A stretch of DNA of 64,000 nt, taken from the NCBI RefSeq assembly GCF_902500225.1, contig NZ_LR722652.1, positions 310,001 to 374,000 of the forward strand. The letters run 5' to 3'. Position 1 is the stretch's first letter. Every line of letters starts with the position of its first letter. The notes under the pieces were generated by a model. It worked only from the letters and a program-made list of their open reading frames with translations. It was not told the DNA's origin and did no database searches. The position numbers and the translations under genes are program-made. Of this stretch, positions 27,194-35,360 are shown in pieces. Source of the stretch: Buttiauxella massiliensis (lineage in GTDB: Bacteria; Pseudomonadota; Gammaproteobacteria; Enterobacterales; Enterobacteriaceae).

Positions 27194-28054
27194 ATGTCTT
27201 TAATATCGCTCGCCGACGGACTCAAACACGCGCGCGCCAATGGCTACGCATTAGGGGCATTTAACGTTCTCGACAGCCACTTTCTGCGCGCCCTTTTTGC
27301 CGCGGCAAGGCAGGAAAACTCACCGTTTATCATCAATATTGCCGAAGTCCATTTTAAGTATGTCTCGCTGGATTCTCTGGTTGAAGCCGTCAAATTCGAA
27401 GCTGCTCGCCACGATATTCCGGTGGTGCTCAATCTTGACCACGGCCTGCACTTTGAAGCGGTAGTTCGCGCTTTACGCCTCGGTTTTAGCTCAGTCATGT
27501 TCGATGGTTCTACACTTGAATATGAAGAGAACATTCGCCAGACCCGCGAAGTGGTGAAGATGTGCCATGCGGTGGGTGTCTCGGTTGAAGCTGAGTTGGG
27601 TGCAGTGGGCGGTGATGAAGGCGGCGCATTGTATGGCGAAGCCGATAGCAACAAGTTTACCGACCCGGCAGTGGCACGCGATTTTGTCGACAGAACCGGC
27701 ATCGACACGCTGGCCGTCGCCATCGGTAATGCGCACGGGAAATACAAAGGCGAACCGAAACTCGATTTCGACCGCCTGGCCGCGATTCGTAGCCAGACGG
27801 GCATACCACTGGTGTTACATGGCGGTTCCGGCATTAGTGACGAAGATTTCAGAAAAGCGATCACGCTTGGTATCCACAAAATTAATTTCTATACCGGCAT
27901 GTCACAGGCCGCGTTGGGTGCAGTCGAACAACGCATGAATCAACGCCATGCCATTTATGACGAATTCGCCGAGTTATTGCTGGGTATTGAAGAGGCGATT
28001 ACGGATGTCGTCGCACAACAGATGCAGATTTTTGGTAGTTCGGGTAAGGCGTAA
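27194..28054 (+). CDS. Class II ketose-bisphosphate aldolase family protein
   Basis: A 286-residue TIM-barrel aldolase of the FbaA/GatY/KbaY family. LNLDHG and IGNAHGKYKGEP supply zinc ligands, EAELGAVGG and LHGGSGI are phosphate-site and metal-site motifs, and KINFYTG ends the conserved core. The ATG at 27194 follows AGGGGAA (27182-27188). In this operon it should cleave a phosphorylated ketose made by the isomerase and the PfkB kinase, giving DHAP and an aldehyde. Which ketose is used is inference. ERIC copy 1 separates it from the isomerase gene. Confidence 0.85.
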   Translation: MSLISLADGLKHARANGYALGAFNVLDSHFLRALFAAARQENSPFIINIAEVHFKYVSLDSLVEAVKFEAARHDIPVVLNLDHGLHFEAVVRALRLGFSSVMFDGSTLEYEENIRQTREVVKMCHAVGVSVEAELGAVGGDEGGALYGEADSNKFTDPAVARDFVDRTGIDTLAVAIGNAHGKYKGEPKLDFDRLAAIRSQTGIPLVLHGGSGISDEDFRKAITLGIHKINFYTGMSQAALGAVEQRMNQRHAIYDEFAELLLGIEEAITDVVAQQMQIFGSSGKA

Positions 28055-28063
28055 GGAAAAATT

Positions 28064-29071
28064 ATGACAGAACGCAGTGGAATAATCGCCGCAGGGAACA
28101 TGTTGGTCGACCATGTGCATCAAATTGTGCAGTGGCCACAGCGCGGTTGGCTTGCGGAAATCGTTCACAGCGAACGCTCGACTGGTGGTGCGCCACTTAA
28201 CGTTCTGCTCACCCTGGCAAAAATGCACGTTGGCCTGCCGCTTCAGGCGGTGGGTTTAGTCGGTGACGACCATGATGGTGATTACATTATGGCGATGCTC
28301 GATCAGTATCATGTGAACCGCCAGCACGTTCATCGCACCACTTTTGCGCCAACGTCGATGTCGCAGGTGATGACTGACCCCAGCGGGCAACGCACGTTTT
28401 TCCACTCGCCAGGTGCTAATCGCTTACTCGACTTACCCGCCTTTGACCGCCTTGAATCGTCATTCAAAATCTTCCATCTCGGTTATTTATTGCTGCTTGA
28501 TAGCCTGGATATGGAAGATGCAGAATACGGTACGCGCAGCGCACGGTTACTCGCGCAGATGGCACAACAGGGCTATGAAACCTCGCTCGATTTAGTCTCC
28601 CGCCAGGGCGACCCACGCTATCGACCTATGGTGCTCCCTGCCCTGCGTTGGCTCGATTATCTGGTGATAAACGAACTGGAAGCCGGTGAGTTTAGCGGGC
28701 TGGAAATCCGCCGTTCCAATGGCGATCCGCATATCGAAAATATCGCCCAGGCAGCGGCTTTGCTGCTGGATTCGGGCGTTCGGCAACGAGTGGTAATCCA
28801 CTGTCCGGAAGGTGCCTGGGGTGTTGAACCAGGCATGGAAGGCGTGTGGGTGCCGTCATTCAGATTAACTCAAACGGAAATTATCGGCAGCGTCGGTGCG
28901 GGCGATGCTTTCTGTGCCGGAATATTATATGGCTGCCATGAAAAATGGTCGTTGGTCGATAGCCTGAAATTGGCTCACGCGTGTGCACGTGCAAATTTAT
29001 TATGTGCAAATGCAATTGATGGAGCTAAGCCATTGGTGGAATTACAGAGTTTTATTAATGAATACAAATAG
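28064..29071 (+). CDS. PfkB-family sugar kinase
   Basis: A 335-residue ribokinase/PfkB-type kinase. It has the N-terminal glycine-rich region STGGAPLNVLLTLAKM, the middle VGLVGDDHDGDYI and the C-terminal PfkB signature SVGAGDAFCAG with its catalytic aspartate. It starts 9 bases after the aldolase stop. It probably phosphorylates the ketose from the isomerase step before aldolase cleavage. It ends the sugar operon; I see no strong terminator in the 140 bases that follow. Confidence 0.85.
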   Translation: MTERSGIIAAGNMLVDHVHQIVQWPQRGWLAEIVHSERSTGGAPLNVLLTLAKMHVGLPLQAVGLVGDDHDGDYIMAMLDQYHVNRQHVHRTTFAPTSMSQVMTDPSGQRTFFHSPGANRLLDLPAFDRLESSFKIFHLGYLLLLDSLDMEDAEYGTRSARLLAQMAQQGYETSLDLVSRQGDPRYRPMVLPALRWLDYLVINELEAGEFSGLEIRRSNGDPHIENIAQAAALLLDSGVRQRVVIHCPEGAWGVEPGMEGVWVPSFRLTQTEIIGSVGAGDAFCAGILYGCHEKWSLVDSLKLAHACARANLLCANAIDGAKPLVELQSFINEYK

Positions 29072-29213
29072 TAAATTAGTTAAATAAATGAAATTCGCCT
29101 AACCAGCCAATAGGCTTATACCTCAATACTCTCAACTATGGTTTGAATGGTTGACCGCTTAAACCATACTTCTTGAGATGGTCGTCCACAGGCAAATATC
29201 TAGGAAGAAGATT

Positions 29214-29942
29214 ATGAAGGTTTTCTCTATTGCCTTATTTGGCTTCTTACTCGTTTTCAGTTCTGCCCAGGCGGGTATTCAGATCAACAGTACGCGGGTC
29301 ATCTACCCGGCAGAGAATCCTGAAGTCACACTCGGCATGACAAATAATGCCACCACGCCGCGGTTAATCCAGTCGTGGATAGATGACGGCGATGCCGATG
29401 CTTCCCCGGAAACAATATCTGTTCCTTTTATTGTCACTCCTCCCGTTTTTCGCATTAATCCCGGTCAAGGGCAGTCGCTGCGAATTGTCTTCACCGCTGG
29501 TAATGTCCCAAAAGATCGCGAATCGGTGTTCTGGCTTAACATATTAGAAATTCAGCCAAAACCAGGTGGAAAGCAAGAAGAGGTGGACAGTTATTTAAAA
29601 TTTTCCGTGCGCTCCCGCTTAAAGATTTTCTACCGCCCGGTGGGGTTAACCGGCTCATCTGACGGAGCTGCCAGCACCCTGAACTGGCGTTTAATCCAGA
29701 ATGGACGCGACTTTAGCCTCGAATGTGTAAACCCATCGGCATATAACGTTTCCATCAGCGAAGTTAGATTCAAAAATGAAGCGGAAAATGCTGACAATAA
29801 AAATAACGGCATGTGCCCGGCCAAAGGAAGCAAACTGTTCCGTGTTAACAAGCCAGTAGCGTCTGCGGCATCAAAAATCGTGTTTATCACAATTAACGAT
29901 TTGGGTGGCTTTAAAAAAAATGAAGCTGATTATCGTCGCTGA
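29214..29942 (+). CDS. Periplasmic fimbrial chaperone (PapD family)
   Basis: A 242-residue exported chaperone. The ATG at 29214 follows AGGAAGAAG and gives a signal peptide ending SSAQA. The mature N-terminus INSTRVIYPAENPEVTLGMTN, the RLIQSWID strand, PPVFRINPGQGQSLRI and FWLNILEIQPK are the classical PapD/FimC motifs of the donor-strand chaperone fold. A two-domain adhesin gene follows at once, but no usher and no major pilin gene is nearby. The chaperone/adhesin pair is therefore either the remnant of a larger fimbrial operon or works with an usher encoded elsewhere. Confidence 0.88.
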   Translation: MKVFSIALFGFLLVFSSAQAGIQINSTRVIYPAENPEVTLGMTNNATTPRLIQSWIDDGDADASPETISVPFIVTPPVFRINPGQGQSLRIVFTAGNVPKDRESVFWLNILEIQPKPGGKQEEVDSYLKFSVRSRLKIFYRPVGLTGSSDGAASTLNWRLIQNGRDFSLECVNPSAYNVSISEVRFKNEAENADNKNNGMCPAKGSKLFRVNKPVASAASKIVFITINDLGGFKKNEADYRR

Positions 29943-29980
29943 TATTTCATATCTCTACGGTTTTTAATGAGATTAATAAA

Positions 29981-30970
29981 ATGAAAAAGCACTTAAACAC
30001 GTTAATGATTTTTTTGGGGTTATTTTCATTAAGCTCCATGAGTTGGGCAGGTTGTAGTAGTGGTACTCCTTATAGCTACACAGTGACAAGCCCAAAACAA
30101 ACCCTCAAGATGCCGCGAGATATAACAACACGAGGCCCAATAGGCTCCGTGATATCTATTGCTGCAGGAGCTGCCGTGAACATAAGCTGCACAGGAGGAG
30201 CAACAAGTACCTATCTGAAATTTGGTTCGCCACTGGAGCCTTCAGATATCCCTGACGTTTACAAAACGGATGTGCCCGGAATCGGTATCAAAGTATGGGA
30301 TGATTTTAGTGGAACCGTCGTAGTAGGTAATGACATTAAGAAATGGTATGCCGTTTCGGCTGGTAATTATAATGGGGGGGCATGGCTTACTAATATAAAA
30401 ATGCAGTACTACGTCATTGGCCCCATTGAAACAGGAACGGTTTCACTTCCTATTACCGTTGAAGCCTGGGCAAATACAACGTTAAGCACCGTAGGCGGCA
30501 CCAGATATAATGTATTGAACTGGAATGGCTCTGCTGATATTACAGCATATACCTGTGAAACCCCGAATTTCCCGGTCAATCTCGGCACTCATGATAGAGG
30601 TATATTTATACAGAATGCTACCAGTCCAACCAAGTCTTTTGATTTCAAAATTAATAACTGCCCTAGCGGCATTGCCAAAGTGAGTTACTTATTTAAACCT
30701 GCACCGGGGGTGAATATTGTCGGTACTGGGAATAACCAATACCTCACCCTGGACAGCAGTTCCACAGCCAAAGGGGTTGGCATTCAGGTAATGTACGAAA
30801 ATGGCAACAGCGTAACCTTTAACACGAAAACTGCTCTCACTGGCTATAGCACTAGCGGTGGCAGCTACACGATTCCGATGAAAGCGCACTATATACGTAC
30901 ACGAGACGTTGGAGATGTCGAAGTAGGTACAGCGAGCACCACCGTGGAGTTTGAGATGTGGTATGAATAG
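29981..30970 (+). CDS. Fimbrial adhesin-like protein (FimH-type, two domains)
   Basis: A 329-residue secreted protein with a signal peptide ending SMSWA. The N-terminal half (about 24-190, starting GCSSGTPYSYTV) would be the receptor-binding domain. The C-terminal half (about 195-329) has pilin-domain features: paired cysteines (YTCETPNFPVNLGTH...INNCPSG) and the alternating end TASTTVEFEMWYE expected of a chaperone-donated G strand. Composition is more AT-rich than neighbours, suggesting acquired DNA. The receptor is not known. The arrangement directly after a PapD-type chaperone supports the call. Confidence 0.75.
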   Translation: MKKHLNTLMIFLGLFSLSSMSWAGCSSGTPYSYTVTSPKQTLKMPRDITTRGPIGSVISIAAGAAVNISCTGGATSTYLKFGSPLEPSDIPDVYKTDVPGIGIKVWDDFSGTVVVGNDIKKWYAVSAGNYNGGAWLTNIKMQYYVIGPIETGTVSLPITVEAWANTTLSTVGGTRYNVLNWNGSADITAYTCETPNFPVNLGTHDRGIFIQNATSPTKSFDFKINNCPSGIAKVSYLFKPAPGVNIVGTGNNQYLTLDSSSTAKGVGIQVMYENGNSVTFNTKTALTGYSTSGGSYTIPMKAHYIRTRDVGDVEVGTASTTVEFEMWYE

Positions 30971-31102
30971 CCTATGGCGGTGGTTCCCTATTATGTTTGA
31001 GTAACAATAATGAACAAGCGGTCTTTTCGGGGGTGTAGCCTCTTACTTCGTTGCTGCTTAAACCAGGTGTATACAAATGTAATCACAACGAGGGCCGCAT
31101 AT

Positions 31103-31213
31103 ATGGCAACTCTGAACATCCGCATCGATGACGATTTAAAAGCGCGTTCTGTTGCACCGCTTACCGATGCAGGTCGCACCGTCCGCGAACGAATGCTCCC
31201 CACAGACAAATAG
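31103..31213 (+). pseudogene. relB/dinJ-like antitoxin remnant
   Basis: A 36-residue reading frame MATLNIRIDDDLKARSVAPL... matches the N-terminus of RelB/DinJ ribbon-helix-helix antitoxins (compare RelB, LRIDDELKARSY). It then departs after about 20 residues and stops, while full antitoxins have about 80-90 residues. No toxin gene follows. GTATACAAATGTAATCAC just upstream may be remains of the autoregulated promoter. It is probably a decayed toxin-antitoxin locus; the short peptide could still be made. Confidence 0.6.
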
Positions 31214-31233
31214 CCTGCTATCGCGGGCTTTTT
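31212..31233 (+). terminator. Terminator after the relB-like remnant
   Basis: AGCCTGC and GCGGGCT form a stem with one G-T pair around a short loop, followed by TTTTT. It overlaps the stop codon region. Confidence 0.65.
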
Positions 31234-31293
31234 CATTGGAACATGTAATAACGCGTTATGGTAAATGTCAGGGATTCAGGAGCCGTAAATGAT

Positions 31294-31324
31294 AAAAGCC
31301 CTGACTGTAGTAGTCAGGGCTTTT
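31294..31324. terminator. Strong bidirectional hairpin
   Basis: AAAAGCCCTGACT (31294-31306) pairs perfectly with AGTCAGGGCTTTT (31312-31324), a 13-bp stem that has T-rich ends on both strands. Confidence 0.75.
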
Positions 31325-31868
31325 AAGGTACTGCTAACTTAGGATTTAACATTAAGATGCTTCGTGGATTTTACTGCTATTTGGTACTACTTTAAATGCA
31401 CAAGTTCTTACAGATAATATCGGGTTTCGATCATTCCTCCCTACGTTATCGGTTTAAAACAAGATCAAGGAAAAATTATTTGACCTCGTACATTCCCCAT
31501 TTCGCGATATATACTTTTGATGCGTGGCTTTACGTCTTTCGCGATATTCAAACTATTGCAGTTTAATGTTTTCGCGAACCCATAACACATGAAAAACAAA
31601 GCCTTACATCATCGCGATTTTTACTTACACTTCATGTTTCATTGACGTATTTAATACTCTTAAACCTAACGGCAATATATCTATCACACCGCCGTTAAAC
31701 TCTAATTTACGTCTTTTTCCTGCTATGTCAACACTGTTTTTTATTACATGTTTATGTAGTCAGTACTTCTGAAACAAGGCGTTGAGAATGAGGGTGTTAT
31801 CGGGCTGCAGGGACAAAAAAAACTGGGAGGGGCTGAATGGTGCCGAGCGTGAGGGCGCGTAACCAAAA
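31325..31868. other. Gene-free AT-rich stretch with repeated TCGCGA sites
   Basis: I find no convincing gene here. The hexamer TCGCGA occurs at 31502, 31539, 31572 and 31612, twice inside TTTCGCGATAT. The sequence is otherwise AT-rich and lies next to the fimbrial pair and the relB remnant, so it may be part of the same acquired segment. Confidence 0.4.
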
Positions 31869-31897
31869 AAGAGGCAACTTGAAGTATGACGAGTCTT
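31869..31897. repeat. Partial ERIC (tail only), abutting the response-regulator stop
   Basis: GGCAACTTGAAGTATGACGA matches the distal end of ERIC elements seen elsewhere in this window. It lies next to the stop codon (31896-31898) of the regulator gene. Confidence 0.55.
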
Positions 31898-32630
31898 AAG
31901 CCGCATTATTCTCCGCCTGAATAACATCTGCCGAAAATACATATCCCACACCTCGAATAGTCCGGATTAATGCCGGTTGATGCGGATTCGGCTCTATTTT
32001 TTTACGTAGCCGCATAATCAGCACATCAATCGTCCTGTCGAAGACTTCGAGGCTTTCGCTGTGGGTCAATTCCAGCAACCTTTCACGCGACAACACTTTG
32101 CGCGAGTTCTGCATCAACGCCAGTAGCAGGCCGTATTCCCCTTGCGTGAGCTCGACCAGTTCGGCCTGCGCATTAAAAAGCTGGCAGCGGCCGGTATCCA
32201 GCCGCCAACCGTTGAAATGCAGGCCGCTGGTTTTTGTCGTCACCGTTTCGACTGCCAGCGCGCCGGTACGACGCAGCACCGCTTTGACACGCGCCACCAC
32301 CACGCGAGGATTAAAAGGCTTCGCGATGTAATCATCGGCCCCCATTTCTAGCCCCACAACAACATCCGATTCACTGCCAAGGCCCGTCAACATCACCACT
32401 GGCAAGTCCGGGCGTTGGCGCTGAATGTGCTGCAACACCAGCAGCCCATTAATATCCGGCAAAATCATATCCAGCAGTACCAGCGCAATACCTGGATGTT
32501 GAGCAATCGCTGTCAGCGCATCATTCCCGGTGTGGCACACCTTAACGTCAAAGACGTGTTCATTAAGCACATCGCGCAGCACGTCACAAATCGTTGGATC
32601 ATCATCCACCAGCAAAATTGCAGGCTTCAT
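31896..32630 (-). CDS. OmpR-family response regulator
   Basis: A 244-residue DNA-binding regulator. The receiver domain (1-120) has acidic residues D9-D11, phosphorylation site D54 (LLDMILPDI), T82 and K104 (AKPF). The C-terminal winged helix (about 140-232) has ELTQGEYGLLLALM, the recognition segment DRTIDVLIMRLRKKIEP and the wing IRTIRGVGYVF. It resembles TorR-type regulators. No kinase is adjacent; the hybrid kinase at 20062-22626 lies on the far side of the sugar operon, and both are on the minus strand. I infer a split two-component pair. The gene is divergent from fdhF. Confidence 0.85.
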   Translation of the reverse strand: MKPAILLVDDDPTICDVLRDVLNEHVFDVKVCHTGNDALTAIAQHPGIALVLLDMILPDINGLLVLQHIQRQRPDLPVVMLTGLGSESDVVVGLEMGADDYIAKPFNPRVVVARVKAVLRRTGALAVETVTTKTSGLHFNGWRLDTGRCQLFNAQAELVELTQGEYGLLLALMQNSRKVLSRERLLELTHSESLEVFDRTIDVLIMRLRKKIEPNPHQPALIRTIRGVGYVFSADVIQAENNAA

Positions 32631-32841
32631 GGTTTATCTCCGGGGAGGATGCAGGTGTGAATATAAGTGTGAGTGATTGTTGATGGACTGCCGCATAAAT
32701 CCCAACGGCCCATGCTGAAAATTCAACCAGTGTCACAATCCCTGCCTCTCTCGACACGTCACTTTTGACGATGACCTGTTTTTCGTCAGCATTTTGTTGC
32801 TTTTATCACCGTAAGATGGCGGTTATTCCCACTCTTTCTAT

Positions 32842-32859
32842 GTGGCATAGATAATGCAT
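32842..32859 (+). promoter_or_regulatory. Sigma54 promoter of fdhF
   Basis: TGGCATAGATAATGCA has GG (32844-32845) and GC (32856-32857) separated by exactly ten bases, the invariant -24/-12 arrangement of sigma54 promoters. E. coli fdhF is known to be sigma54 and FhlA dependent. An FhlA activation site is expected about 100 bases upstream, in the 32750-32790 region; I cannot identify it with certainty. Confidence 0.75.
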
Positions 32860-32913
32860 TAAAGCGGGTAGATATGATCAGCTGTGTGAGTGTCACACAC
32901 CTTTAAGTACCCT

Positions 32914-32958
32914 AAATAGTTCAGGTAGCAGGAAGGCTGCAACTTGAAGTATGACGGG
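32914..32958 (+). repeat. Internally deleted ERIC in the fdhF leader
   Basis: AAATAGTTCAGGTAGCAGGAAGGCTGC is joined directly to AACTTGAAGTATGACGGG, that is, both ends of an ERIC with the central inverted-repeat core missing. It lies between the sigma54 promoter and the fdhF start, so it is part of the leader mRNA. Confidence 0.65.
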
Positions 32959-32980
32959 TGCATTGACTGGAGCAACACTG

Positions 32981-35128
32981 ATGAAAAAAGTCGTCACGGT
33001 TTGCCCCTATTGTGCCTCGGGTTGCAAAATCAACCTCGTGGTCGATAACGGCAAAGTCGTCAAGGCGGAAGCAGCTCAGGGTAAAACTAACCAGGGTGAT
33101 TTATGCCTGAAGGGTTACTACGGCTGGGATTTTATTAACGATACTAAAATCCTCACTCCACGCCTGAAATCTCCGATGATTCGTCGCCAGAAAGGCGGCA
33201 AACTCGAAAACGTTTCCTGGGATGAAGCACTGAACTACGTCAGTACTCGTCTGAGTGAAATCAAAGCGAAACACGGCTCCGATGCCATCATGACCACCGG
33301 TTCTTCCCGTGGTACAGGCAACGAAACCAATTATGTAATGCAGAAATTTGCGCGCGCCGTTATTGGTACCAATAACGTCGATTGCTGCGCACGCGTTTGA
33401 CACGGCCCATCGGTTGCAGGTCTGCACCAATCGGTCGGTAACGGCGCAATGAGTAACTCAATCGTTGAGATTGAAGATACCGATTTAGTGTTTGTGTTCG
33501 GGTATAACCCGGCAGATTCACACCCTATCGTTGCTAACCGCGTGATTCGCGCGAAGCAAAAAGGGGCACAAATCATTGTTGTCGATCCGCGTAAAATTGA
33601 AACCGCGCGCATCGCTGACATGCATTTGCAGTTAAAAAATGGTTCTAACATCGCCCTGCTTAACGCAATTGGGCACGTGATTATCGAAGAAAATCTGTAC
33701 GACCAGTCATTTGTGGCTTCCCGTACCGAAGGTTTCGACGAGTATCGCAAAATTGTTGCGGGCTACACGCCTGAGTCTGTTGAAGAAATTACCGGTGTTA
33801 CTGCGGCGGAAATTCGCAGCGCAGCACGCATGTACGCGAAGGCGAAAACTGCCACGATCCTGTGGGGCATGGGTGTAACCCAGTTCTATCAGGGCGTGGA
33901 AACTGTTCGCTCGTTGACAAGCCTTGCGCTGATGACAGGCAACCTGGGTAAACCGAACGTGGGTGTTAACCCGGTTCGTGGCCAGAACAACGTTCAGGGT
34001 GCCTGTGATATGGGCGCATTGCCGGATACTTATCCTGGCTACCAGTACGTGAAAGACGAAGTCAGCCGCGAGAAATTCGCGAAAGCGTGGGGCGTACCCT
34101 CGCTGCCTGCTCACACCGGCTATCGCATCAGCGAACTGCCGCACCGTGTGGCACATGGCGAAGTGTATGCCGCGTACATCATGGGCGAAGATCCACTTCA
34201 AACCGATGCGGAGCTTTCGGCGGTTCGTCAGGCGTTTGCCGATATGGAACTGGTGATTGTACAAGACATCTTCATGACCAAAACCGCGGCTGCGGCCGAT
34301 GTGATTTTGCCATCCACCTCCTGGGGTGAACATGAAGGCGTTTATACCGCCGCTGACCGTGGCTTCCAGCGCTTCTTTAAAGCAGTTGAGCCGAAGTGGG
34401 ACCTGAAAACGGACTGGCAGATTATCAGTGAAATCGCCACTCGTATGGGTTACCCAATGAGCTACAACAACACCCAGGAAATCTGGGATGAGTTGCGCGG
34501 CCTTTGCCCAGATTTCTACGGGGCAACGTACGAGAAAATGGGCGAGCTGGGTTATATCCAGTGGCCTTGCCGCGATGTAGCTGAGTCAGATCAGGGCACC
34601 TCGTTCCTCTACGACGGCAAGTTCGACCGTGCAAACGGCCTGGGTGAGTTCTTTACTTGTGACTGGGCGCCGCCAATCGACAAAGTCACCGAAGAGTACC
34701 CGATGGTGCTTTCCACGGTGCGTGAAGTGGGCCACTACTCTTGCCGTTCAATGACCGGCAACTGTGCGGCACTGGCAGCCCTTGCGGATGAACCAGGTTA
34801 TGCGCAAATCCACATCGATGATGCCGCCCGTTTGGGTATCGAAGATGAAGCGTTAATCTGGGTGAATTCACGTAAAGGTCGAGTCATCACACGTGCGAAT
34901 GTAAGCGAGCGTCCTAACAAAGGTGCCGTTTATATGACTTACCAGTGGTGGATTGGTGCCTGTAACGAGTTGGTGACTGAAAACCTCAGCCCGATTACTA
35001 AAACGCCGGAGTATAAATACTGCGCCGTACGTGTCGAGCCTATCGCCGATCAGAAAGCTGCTGAGCAGTATGTGATTGACGAGTACAACAAGCTAAAAGC
35101 CAGTTTGCGCGAAAGCGCGGCGGGTTAA
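32981..35128 (+). CDS. fdhF: Formate dehydrogenase H, selenocysteine-containing
   Basis: A 715-residue molybdopterin oxidoreductase, the same length as E. coli FdhF, oxidising formate in the cytoplasm as part of formate hydrogenlyase. The N-terminal CPYCASGCKINLVV...GDLCLKGYYGWDF binds a 4Fe-4S cluster. The in-frame TGA at 33398-33400 is codon 140, exactly the selenocysteine codon of FdhF, and is followed by a SECIS-like sequence. The frame continues to 35128 with molybdopterin motifs (PVRGQNNVQGACDMG, STSWGEHEGVYTAADRG). It must therefore be read as one gene rather than two. Expression is expected under anaerobic, formate-rich conditions from the upstream sigma54 promoter. Confidence 0.97.
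33398..33440 (+). promoter_or_regulatory. SECIS element with selenocysteine UGA
   Basis: The TGA is followed by CACGGCCCATCGGTTGCAGG and TCTGCACCAATCGGTCGGT, which form the stem and GGUCU apical loop of the bacterial fdhF SECIS recognised by SelB. From memory it is essentially identical to the E. coli element. Confidence 0.9.
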
Positions 35129-35135
35129 ATCAGAA

Positions 35136-35164
35136 AGAGCTGCCGCCCGGCGGCTCTTTTTTTA
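35136..35164 (+). terminator. fdhF terminator
   Basis: AGAGCTGCCG (35136-35145) pairs with CGGCGGCTCT around a short loop and is followed by a run of Ts. It sits 8 bases after the fdhF stop. Confidence 0.85.
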
Positions 35165-35175
35165 TCTGCCTCACA

Positions 35176-35191
35176 TCTCATTGTTATCACA
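35176..35191. promoter_or_regulatory. Possible CRP site upstream of acs
   Basis: TCTCATTGTTATCACA has a perfect TCACA half and a 3/5 match in the other half, spaced six bases. It lies about 170 bases before acs, a gene activated by CRP in E. coli. The match is moderate. Confidence 0.4.
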
Positions 35192-35360
35192 ATAAATAAG
35201 CCGTTCATTCCCCTTCTCCATGCAGGATTCATTGATTAAATTTTCAACACTTTAATTAATGCGTGATCTGTCGCCCAAATAATAAACAAAGCTCTCCTTG
35301 GCACCCTGCGGTTAACGTTTACGTGACATATTATTAACATCCTAAAAGGAGAAAAAAAGC

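Noticed and set aside
31010-31102. Longer start of the relB-like frame
   Set aside because: The RelB similarity begins at the ATG at 31103; the upstream codons cover the likely old promoter.
33398-33400. In-frame TGA splitting fdhF into two open frames, as a nonsense mutation or frameshift
   Set aside because: It is exactly codon 140 and is followed by a SECIS sequence, so it is the selenocysteine codon.
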